7,551 nt of DNA from Labilithrix sp. (lineage in GTDB: Bacteria; Myxococcota; Polyangia; Polyangiales; Polyangiaceae), in NCBI GenBank assembly GCA_028287035.1, contig JAQBQL010000151.1, positions 1-7,551 on the forward strand, in the 5' to 3' direction. The notes beneath the pieces were generated by a model. It saw only the letters and a program-made list of their open reading frames with translations, had not been told where the DNA came from and did not search any database. Of the stretch, positions 1-5,572 are shown in pieces. A program made the position numbers and the translations under genes. Every line of letters begins with the position of its first letter. Positions within the stretch are counted from its first letter, which is position 1.

Positions 1-398
1 CGCGCCTGCTTCACCATGAGGAGGTCGCCGAACTCCTTGTCCTGGTCGGCGGCCTTCTTCGCGTCGTTCGGGTGCCAGAAGATCTGGAAGCCGAGCTCCT
101 CGCCGATCTCGGCCTCGAGGCCCGCCTCCTGCGCGTCCTCGAGGGCGATCTCGCGCTCGTCGTCGGAGACGTCGTCCACGACGGTCATGAACTGGAACAG
201 ATCGACCTGGCCCGTGTCCTCGTTGAAGGTCGCCTGGAGCTCGCGGTTCGGTCCGAACACGCTCTGCGCCGCCTTCAGGATGGCTTCCTCGACCGTCTTC
301 ACGAGACGCGTGCGGTCGATGCCCTTCTCCTTGGCGACCATGTCGAGCGCCGTGAGTAGGTTGCCTTCTGCGGGGGCCGTTTGCTGCTGAGCTGCCAT
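1..398 (-). CDS. nusA: Transcription termination/antitermination factor NusA, N-terminal part (cut by window edge)
   Basis: NusA binds RNA polymerase near the RNA exit channel and modulates pausing, intrinsic termination and antitermination. Only about the first 132 residues are here; the S1, KH and C-terminal domains lie beyond position 1. The visible part is the N-terminal RNA-polymerase-binding domain, with a first helix (LLTALDMVAKEKGIDRTRLV), a second helix (VEEAILKAAQSVFG) and a beta stretch (ATFNEDTGQVDLFQFMTVVDDV). A short polar extension (MAAQQQTAPAEG) precedes the first helix. The start is set by the only suitable ATG and by a clear Shine-Dalgarno, AGAGGA at 404-409, five bases upstream. 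It follows rimP after 56 bp on the same strand, the classical rimP-nusA(-infB) order. The FGPNRELQA and FQIFW stretches recall myxobacterial NusA. The identification is firm; the lineage hint is from memory. Confidence 0.95.
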   Translation of the reverse strand, partial: MAAQQQTAPAEGNLLTALDMVAKEKGIDRTRLVKTVEEAILKAAQSVFGPNRELQATFNEDTGQVDLFQFMTVVDDVSDDEREIALEDAQEAGLEAEIGEELGFQIFWHPNDAKKAADQDKEFGDLLMVKQA

Positions 399-403
399 GG
401 GAT

Positions 404-409
404 TCCTCT
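404..409 (-). promoter_or_regulatory. Ribosome binding site of nusA
   Basis: On the minus strand AGAGGA sits five bases before the nusA ATG (398-396). It fixes the start codon and shows that nusA has its own strong ribosome entry within the operon, unlike rimP, which lacks one. Confidence 0.75.
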
Positions 410-454
410 TCGAGATCTTCTGAGAAGCGTGGGTGACACCGGGAGCCGGCGCCA

Positions 455-1051
455 TCAACCCTTCCCTTTCTTTTTTCCGGGCTTGGGGGCGGGTCCGAAC
501 TCGAAAACGAGCTGGGCTGCCTCCACGTCGTCGAACGAGACCGAGTACGTCTTCTTGCCGTCCACGAGGGTGAGCGTCTCGCTGGCGAACGCGCTCAGCG
601 TGGCGACGAGCACCTTCTGGCCGTCGACGCCCTCGACGCCCGCACGGAGCTTCAGCTTCACGCGCTCGCCGACGAAGCGGGCGAAGTCCGCCGGCGTGCG
701 GAGCGGCCGCTCGACGCCGGGCGACCCGACCTCGAGGTTGTAGTGGTGCGGGATGAGATCCGCCAGGTCGAGCGCCGGGCTGAGATCGCGCGAGATGGTC
801 GAGCAGAGCTCGAGATCGACCGCTGCGTCCTTCGTGCTCAGCTTGCTCGCGTTCGCGCCCGCCTTCTCCACGGAGACGCGGAGGATCCAGCCGCCCTCGT
901 TCGTCAGCTCCAGGTCGCTCAGCTCCGCGCCGTGCGCAGCCACGATCGGCTCGACGATCGCCGTGAGGCGAGCGCGATCGAACCCGGCGTGCGCGTCAGG
1001 CGCGCGCCGTCCCGCGTTCGTGCTGGGGCTGTTGCTGGAGGGGGACTGCAT
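455..1051 (-). CDS. rimP: Ribosome maturation factor RimP
   Basis: RimP is a cytoplasmic factor that assists maturation of the 30S ribosomal subunit. The 198-residue product has the two-domain RimP layout. The N-terminal alpha/beta domain spans about residues 25-115 (LTAIVEPIVAAHGAELSDLEL, then ILRVSVEK, then ELCSTISRDLSPALD). It ends in the family hallmark YNLEVGSPGVERPL at about 105-118. A C-terminal SH3-like beta domain follows (VKLKLRAGVEGVDGQKVLVATLSAF...KKTYSVSFDDVEAAQLVFEF). Two parts exceed the usual length of about 150-160 residues: a Ser/Asn/Pro-rich leader of about 25 residues and a Lys-rich tail (PKPGKKKGKG). No convincing Shine-Dalgarno precedes the ATG, where the sequence is CCCCCTCTCAA, so a later start or SD-independent initiation is possible. 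It is the first gene of a rimP-nusA operon. The identification is firm; the exact start is less so. Confidence 0.95.
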   Translation of the reverse strand: MQSPSSNSPSTNAGRRAPDAHAGFDRARLTAIVEPIVAAHGAELSDLELTNEGGWILRVSVEKAGANASKLSTKDAAVDLELCSTISRDLSPALDLADLIPHHYNLEVGSPGVERPLRTPADFARFVGERVKLKLRAGVEGVDGQKVLVATLSAFASETLTLVDGKKTYSVSFDDVEAAQLVFEFGPAPKPGKKKGKG

Positions 1052-1076
1052 TTGAGAGGGGGCTTCGGCCTACCAG

Positions 1077-1119
1077 AAAAAAGACAAAAAAATGGCGAAC
1101 CGCGCAATTGGGGTCCGCC
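1077..1119 (-). terminator. Intrinsic terminator between the efflux operon and rimP
   Basis: Read on the minus strand, GGCGGACC (1119-1112) can pair with GGTTCGCC (1101-1094), giving an 8-bp stem with one G-U pair and a 10-base loop. One A and then seven T follow (1092-1086), then GTC and six more T (1082-1077). This is a textbook Rho-independent terminator. It lies about 87 bp beyond the stop of the RND pump gene and 25 bp before the rimP start. It most simply ends efflux-operon transcription before the core operon. Because a candidate promoter lies upstream of it (1148-1176), it could also act as a leader attenuator for rimP-nusA. Confidence 0.8.
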
Positions 1120-1146
1120 AGGGGAGGCCGTCCAATTTGGGGCCGC
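1100..1146. repeat. Two imperfect 19-bp direct repeats upstream of rimP
   Basis: On the plus strand, 1100-1118 reads CCGCGCAATTGGGGTCCGC and 1128-1146 reads CCGTCCAATTTGGGGCCGC. The copies start 28 bp apart and align well if one base is shifted on each side of the shared AATT(T)GGGG core. The first copy overlaps the terminator stem and loop. They may be duplicated terminator arms, a protein-binding pair or chance; no role is assigned. Confidence 0.35.
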
Positions 1147-1147
1147 A

Positions 1148-1176
1148 TAGATAGCGTGGATCGAGGGCGTGATCAA
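1148..1176 (-). promoter_or_regulatory. Candidate sigma70-type promoter for rimP-nusA
   Basis: On the minus strand TTGATC (1176-1171, four of six matches to TTGACA) is followed after exactly 17 bases by TATCTA (1153-1148, three of six matches to TATAAT). The region is AT-richer than the flanking genes and points toward rimP. Transcription from it would cross the intrinsic terminator at 1077-1119 before reaching rimP. The evidence is consensus similarity and spacing only. Confidence 0.35.
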
Positions 1177-1198
1177 CCCGCGGCAGCGAGGTCGCGGG
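1177..1198 (-). other. GC-rich hairpin just after the RND pump stop codon
   Basis: CCCGCG (1198-1193, minus strand) can pair with CGCGGG (1182-1177) around a 10-base loop, starting seven bases after the pump stop codon (1208-1206). No T-run follows, so on its own it is not a convincing intrinsic terminator. It could stabilise the 3' end of the efflux mRNA or assist the terminator further downstream. Confidence 0.35.
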
Positions 1199-1205
1199 CC
1201 GAACC

Positions 1206-4200
1206 CTAGGTTTGGTGAATCCTTCGCGTTTTCCGGCGCTCCAGCGCGGAGTGGACGAGGACCAGGATCGGGGGCTGCACCACCCGGGCCGCGATGCCGA
1301 GCATCAGGGCGCCGCCGATGACCACCACCGCGAGCGGCTTCTGGGTCTCCGAGCCGATGCCGTGGGAGAGCGCGGCCGGAAGCAGCCCGAAGAGCGCGAC
1401 CAGGGTGGTCATGAGGACGGGCCGGAGCCACTGCACGCTCGCGTCGAGCGCCGCCTCGCGCACGGTGAGCGGCTCGAGAGCGTCGTGGTGTCCGTCCTCG
1501 CGCTCGGCGGACGCCTGGGCGTGGCCGGCCAGCTTGTCGGCGACGTCGACCTCGCGGAGGCTCGCGCCCTCGCGCTCCGGCGTGCGGACGCGCTGGAAGT
1601 GCGAGACGACGAGGATCGCGTCCTGGATCGCGATGCCGAACACGGAGATGAAGCCCATCGCCGCCGACACCGAGAAGTTCAGCCCGGTCACGTACAGGGC
1701 GATGACGCCGCCGGCGCAGGCGACGGGGATGTTGAAGAGCACGATGAACGTGTTCACCACGCCGCGGACCGAGCCGTAGACGAGCAGCGCGATGATCACG
1801 AGCGTCGCCGGGATGATGAGGGCGAGCCGCTCCTGCGCCTCGCGGAGCTGGTTGATCTCGCCGCTCCAGTCCATGTGGGTCCCCTCGGAGACCGGCACCT
1901 TCTGGGCGACGCGCTGCTGCGCCTCGGCGACGGTGCTCTCGAGGTCGCGGCCGCGGACCGAGAACTTGATGGGCGTGTAGCGGGTGCCGTCCTCGCGGAA
2001 GATGACGGCGGGGCTGTCCTCGATGGTCACCTGGGCGATCTGCGCGAGGGGCACCGGGGTGCCGTCCGGCGTGAAGATCATGAGCTCCTTGATCGCCTCG
2101 AGCGACTCACGGTAGGGCCGCAGCCAGCGCACCGTGAGGTCGAAGCGGCGGTCACCCTCGAACACCTGGGTCGCCGCCTTGCCGCCGATCGCGGCGGAGA
2201 TCACCGCCTCGACGTTGCCGGTGTTGAGCCCGTAGCGCGAGCACGCCTGACGGTCCGGCGTGATGCGGATGCTGGGCTGGCCGCTCGAGCGCACGAGGCC
2301 GAGATCGCGCACGCCCTGCACGCTCCCGAGCACGTTCATCGCCGCCTCGGCGGTCTTCTCGTTGTCCGCGACGTCGGCGCCGAACACCTTGATGGAGTTC
2401 TCGCCTTTGACGCCGCTCATCGCCTCCTCGACGTTGTCCGAGATCATCTGCGAGAAGTTGAACGCGACGCCGGGGAACGCCTCCGCGAGCTCCTTCGACA
2501 GCTCCTCGGTGAGCGAGTCCTTCGTGACGCCCTTCTTCCATTCGCCGAACGGACGGAGCGGCGCGAAGAGCTCGATGTTCTGGAAGCCGGCGACGTCCGT
2601 GCCGTCGTCGGGCCGCCCGAGCTGCGAGATGACCGTGAGGACCTCGCCATGGCGCCGGTTGTCCTCGCTGCACTGACCCTGCTCGGGACAGCCGCGCAGG
2701 ATCGCCCGCATGCGGCCGACGTACTTCGAGGACTGGTCGAGCGAGACGCTGGTGGGCAGCGACGCGCGGATCCAGAGGTTGCCCTCCTCGAGCTTCGGCA
2801 TGAACTCGCCGCCGAGGGCCCCGAAGAGCCCGAGCCCGATCACGACGGGCGCGAGGCCGATGGCGAGCGCGATCTTCGGGCGGCGGATGCCGAACTTGAA
2901 GATCGGCAGGTAGAGGCGCTTCAGGTGGCGCGTCGCGAAGCTGTCCTTCTCCTCGCTGTCCGCAGGAATCAGCTTCGAGGTGAGCGCCGGCGTCAGCGTG
3001 AGGGCGAGGAGGATCGCCGCGCCGATCGCGAAGGCGTACGTGTGCGCCATCGGCGAGAAGATGACGCCCGCCACGCCCGTCATCGTGAAGAGCGGCAGGA
3101 ACGCGAAGCCGATGATGAGCGTCGCGAACGTGAGCGGGCGCGCGACCTGACGGGCGCCGGAGAGGATGCGTCCCTCCATCGGGCCGCGCGAGCGTGGGCC
3201 GAGGAAGTGGAAGATGCTCTCCATCACGATGACCGTGGAGTCGGCCACGATGCCGAAATCGACGGCGCCGATCGAGATGAGGTTGGCGGGCGTGCCGGTG
3301 GCCACCATCCCGCAGAACGCCGCCAGCAGGGCGAGCGGGATGTTGAGCGCGGTGATCAGCGCGGCGCGCCAGTTGCCGAGGAAGAGGAGGAGGACGACGG
3401 TGACGAGCACCATGCCCACCACCACGTTCTCGAGCACGGTGTGCGTGGTCAGCGCCACGAGGTTTCCGCGGTCGTAGTACGGCACGATCTCCATGCCGGG
3501 CGGCAGGAGGTGGTTCTTCCGGATCAGCTCGACGCGCTCGTGGATGCCCTTCAGCGTCGTCGGCGTCTCGCCGCCGTAACGCATGAGCACCGTGCCCTGC
3601 ACGATGTCGTCGCTGTCGTCGTGGCCGACGATGCCGAGCCGCGGCGTGTGGCCGACCTCGACGGTCGCGACGTCGCGTACGCGGATGGGGACGCCGGCGC
3701 GGGCCGCCACCACGATGGCCTCGATGTCGTGCACGTTCTTCAGGATGCCGACGCCCCGGATCGTGTACGCCTGCTCGCCGAGCGTGAGGCGCTGGCCGCC
3801 GACGTTCTGGTTCGAGCTCGCGATGCCCGACATGAGCTGGTCGAGATTCACGCCGTACGCGCGGAGCCGGAACGGGTCGACGTTGACCTGGTACTGCTTG
3901 GTCTCGCCGCCGAACGACACGACGTCGACGACGCCGGGCACCTGCTTGAACTGCCGCTCGAGGATCCAGTCCTGGGCGGTCTTCAGCTCGCGGAGGCTAT
4001 GGCCCTTGCCCTTCAGCTCGTAACGGAACACCTCGCCGATCGCGTTCCAGGGGCTGATCTGCGCCTGCACGCCCTCGGGGAGCTGGATCATGTTGAGGCG
4101 GTTCAGCACCTCCTGGCGCGCCGCCTCGTAGGTGACGCCCCAGCGGAAGTAACACTTCACATCGGCGAGGCCGAAGAGCGACTGCGAGCGCGTGTGCTCG

Positions 4201-4436
4201 AGGCCCTGCATGCCGGCGAGGCCGATCTCGAGCGGCACCGTGACGTAGCGCTCCACGTCCTCCGCGCTCATCCCGTCGGGCTGCGCCAGGATCTCGACGA
4301 GCGGCGGCACCGGGTTCGGGTACGCCTCGATGTCGAGCTCCTTGTACGACCAGAGCCCCGCGCCCATGAGGCCGAGCGCGAACAGGATGACGACGGCCGG
4401 CGACCGGACCGCGAACGCGACGAGCTTCTCGATCAT
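1206..4436 (-). CDS. Heavy-metal efflux RND transporter, inner-membrane pump (CzcA/CusA family)
   Basis: This is the proton-driven inner-membrane pump of a tripartite efflux complex, 1,076 residues against about 1,030-1,060 for the family. TM1 is at about 11-30 (SPAVVILFALGLMGAGLWSY) and the first periplasmic porter domain runs to about 330. TM2-TM6 lie at about 333-490, the second porter domain at about 545-865, and the last membrane segments at about 870-1062. The relay in TM4 reads DFGIVADSTVIVME: D393, D399 and E406 have the spacing of CzcA D402, D408 and E415. The stretches DDIVQGTVLMRYGGE, SQLGRPDDGTD and NVEEAMSGVKGENSIKVFG place it in the heavy-metal branch. The segment GEFMPKLEEGNLWIRASLP lacks the methionine I expect there in CusA, so Cu(I)/Ag(I) is less likely. 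Oddities are a Cys pair (C583, C589), a His-bearing cytoplasmic insertion at about 963-992, and an Arg in TM12 (R1051). The ATG overlaps the adaptor stop as ATGA; open frame continues upstream only as a shadow of that gene. The metal is unknown. Confidence 0.93.
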   Translation of the reverse strand: MIEKLVAFAVRSPAVVILFALGLMGAGLWSYKELDIEAYPNPVPPLVEILAQPDGMSAEDVERYVTVPLEIGLAGMQGLEHTRSQSLFGLADVKCYFRWGVTYEAARQEVLNRLNMIQLPEGVQAQISPWNAIGEVFRYELKGKGHSLRELKTAQDWILERQFKQVPGVVDVVSFGGETKQYQVNVDPFRLRAYGVNLDQLMSGIASSNQNVGGQRLTLGEQAYTIRGVGILKNVHDIEAIVVAARAGVPIRVRDVATVEVGHTPRLGIVGHDDSDDIVQGTVLMRYGGETPTTLKGIHERVELIRKNHLLPPGMEIVPYYDRGNLVALTTHTVLENVVVGMVLVTVVLLLFLGNWRAALITALNIPLALLAAFCGMVATGTPANLISIGAVDFGIVADSTVIVMESIFHFLGPRSRGPMEGRILSGARQVARPLTFATLIIGFAFLPLFTMTGVAGVIFSPMAHTYAFAIGAAILLALTLTPALTSKLIPADSEEKDSFATRHLKRLYLPIFKFGIRRPKIALAIGLAPVVIGLGLFGALGGEFMPKLEEGNLWIRASLPTSVSLDQSSKYVGRMRAILRGCPEQGQCSEDNRRHGEVLTVISQLGRPDDGTDVAGFQNIELFAPLRPFGEWKKGVTKDSLTEELSKELAEAFPGVAFNFSQMISDNVEEAMSGVKGENSIKVFGADVADNEKTAEAAMNVLGSVQGVRDLGLVRSSGQPSIRITPDRQACSRYGLNTGNVEAVISAAIGGKAATQVFEGDRRFDLTVRWLRPYRESLEAIKELMIFTPDGTPVPLAQIAQVTIEDSPAVIFREDGTRYTPIKFSVRGRDLESTVAEAQQRVAQKVPVSEGTHMDWSGEINQLREAQERLALIIPATLVIIALLVYGSVRGVVNTFIVLFNIPVACAGGVIALYVTGLNFSVSAAMGFISVFGIAIQDAILVVSHFQRVRTPEREGASLREVDVADKLAGHAQASAEREDGHHDALEPLTVREAALDASVQWLRPVLMTTLVALFGLLPAALSHGIGSETQKPLAVVVIGGALMLGIAARVVQPPILVLVHSALERRKTRRIHQT

Positions 4437-5572
4437 CGCTCGCCCGCGAGCAGGATCGTCCCTTCGGTCACGATGGGCGCGCCGCGCTCCGGACCCTTGG
4501 TGAGAGGAAGCCACTTGCCGCCCTCGGCCTCGTCGACCGTCACCGGCGTCTTCACGAACACGTGGCGACCGTCCGCCGAACGTCCCTTCTCGACGAACAC
4601 CGCGGTCTGCTCGCCGAGCCGGATGAGCGCGGTGCGCGGGATGCTGACCGCGCGGCGCTCGTCGACCGAGATGTAGAGCGTCGCGTACATCTCGGGCTTG
4701 AAGAGGCGGTCCTTGTTGTCGATCACGCAGCGCACCTTCGAGGTGCGGGTCTGCGGGTCGAGGGTGCCCGACACCCACTCGACCTTGGCGGGGAAGACCT
4801 TGTTGGGCAGCGAGAAGAGCTTCAGGTTGACGTTCGAGCCGACCTTCACGCGCGCCGTGTCCATCTCGTAGACGTCCGCGACCACCCACAGGCGATCGAG
4901 CTCGCCGACCGTGAAGAGCTCGACGGCGGTGCCGCCGCCGTACTGGCCCTGCACCTCGCCGCCGGGCGACACGTTGCGCGCCACGACCTCGCCATCGATC
5001 TCGGAACGGACCGCATAGACCTGGCTCACGTCGGCGCCGGCACCGGTGCGGAAGAGGCCGGCCTTCTGCTTGGCGCGGTCGACCTCGGCCTTCGCCTTGC
5101 GGTACGCGTCCTCCGCCTGCTCGTAGTCGCGCTGGCTCGTGGCGTGGGCGGCGAGCAGCTCCTTCTGCCGCTCCATGTCGTGCTCGGCGGTGATCTGGTC
5201 GGCCTGGGCCTTGTGCAGATCCGCCGACGCGATGCCGATGTCGGGCGACTCGAGGACGGCGAGGACCTCGCCCTTCTTCACGCGCTGGCCGACCTTCGCC
5301 TCGATCTTCGTGACCTTGCCCGAGACCGGCGAGAAGACGTGGGCAACGTGGGCGTCGTCGAACGTCACCTTGCCGCTCGTCACGATGACGTCGTCGACGT
5401 CCTGCTCGTCGAGCGGCGTGATCTTGAGGTGCGCCTCGGCGATCTGCTGATCGGTGAGCCACACCTCCCCCACCGGAGGCTCGACGTGCGTCTCGGTCTG
5501 GGCGTGGCTGCGCGTGCAGCCGGACGCTGCGAATGCGAGCCCGAGGACCACCGCCACACTTCGTCGACTCAT
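4433..5572 (-). CDS. RND efflux periplasmic adaptor, predicted lipoprotein (CzcB/CusB-like)
   Basis: This membrane-fusion protein couples the inner-membrane pump to the outer-membrane channel. It has 379 residues. The N-terminus has two Arg, a hydrophobic run and FAASGC, a plausible lipobox with Cys19 as the lipidated residue, although -3 is Ala rather than the usual Leu. The first lipoyl half is at about 78-112 (HVFSPVSGKVTKIEAKVGQRVKKGEVLAVLESP). An alpha-hairpin rich in Ala, Gln, Glu and Lys spans about 113-172. The second lipoyl half is at about 186-225 (YAVRSEIDGEVVARNVSPGGEV), followed by beta-barrel and membrane-proximal domains to the end. The N-terminal methionines that bind Cu/Ag in CusB are absent. 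The start is supported by AAGGAG eight bases upstream. ATGA overlaps join it to both neighbours. The family is clear; the substrate is not. Confidence 0.93.
   Translation of the reverse strand: MSRRSVAVVLGLAFAASGCTRSHAQTETHVEPPVGEVWLTDQQIAEAHLKITPLDEQDVDDVIVTSGKVTFDDAHVAHVFSPVSGKVTKIEAKVGQRVKKGEVLAVLESPDIGIASADLHKAQADQITAEHDMERQKELLAAHATSQRDYEQAEDAYRKAKAEVDRAKQKAGLFRTGAGADVSQVYAVRSEIDGEVVARNVSPGGEVQGQYGGGTAVELFTVGELDRLWVVADVYEMDTARVKVGSNVNLKLFSLPNKVFPAKVEWVSGTLDPQTRTSKVRCVIDNKDRLFKPEMYATLYISVDERRAVSIPRTALIRLGEQTAVFVEKGRSADGRHVFVKTPVTVDEAEGGKWLPLTKGPERGAPIVTEGTILLAGER

Noticed and set aside
743..1150. Plus-strand frames opposite rimP
   Set aside because: They have no domain and compositional shadow character, while the minus-strand RimP hallmark motif is clear.
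1177..1198. Hairpin after the pump stop as the operon's intrinsic terminator
   Set aside because: No T-run follows on the minus strand. The hairpin at 1094-1119 with its T-run is the better terminator, so this one is kept only as a hairpin.
1052..1205. Possible tRNA gene upstream of rimP, as with metY in E. coli
   Set aside because: No cloverleaf, T-loop GTTCGA-type box or CCA end is visible in the 154 bp.
1212..4676. Very long plus-strand open frame (over 1,100 codons) opposite the pump gene
   Set aside because: Its translation is low-complexity, rich in Arg, Asp, His and Glu, with no recognisable domain. It mirrors the codon bias of a GC-rich gene on the other strand, where every RND landmark is present.
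4437..5462. Upstream in-frame extension of the pump gene by 342 codons
   Set aside because: The extension is an Arg/Ala/Gly-rich shadow of the adaptor gene. The family N-terminus (MIEKLVAFAVRSPAVV) begins exactly at the ATG that overlaps the adaptor stop.
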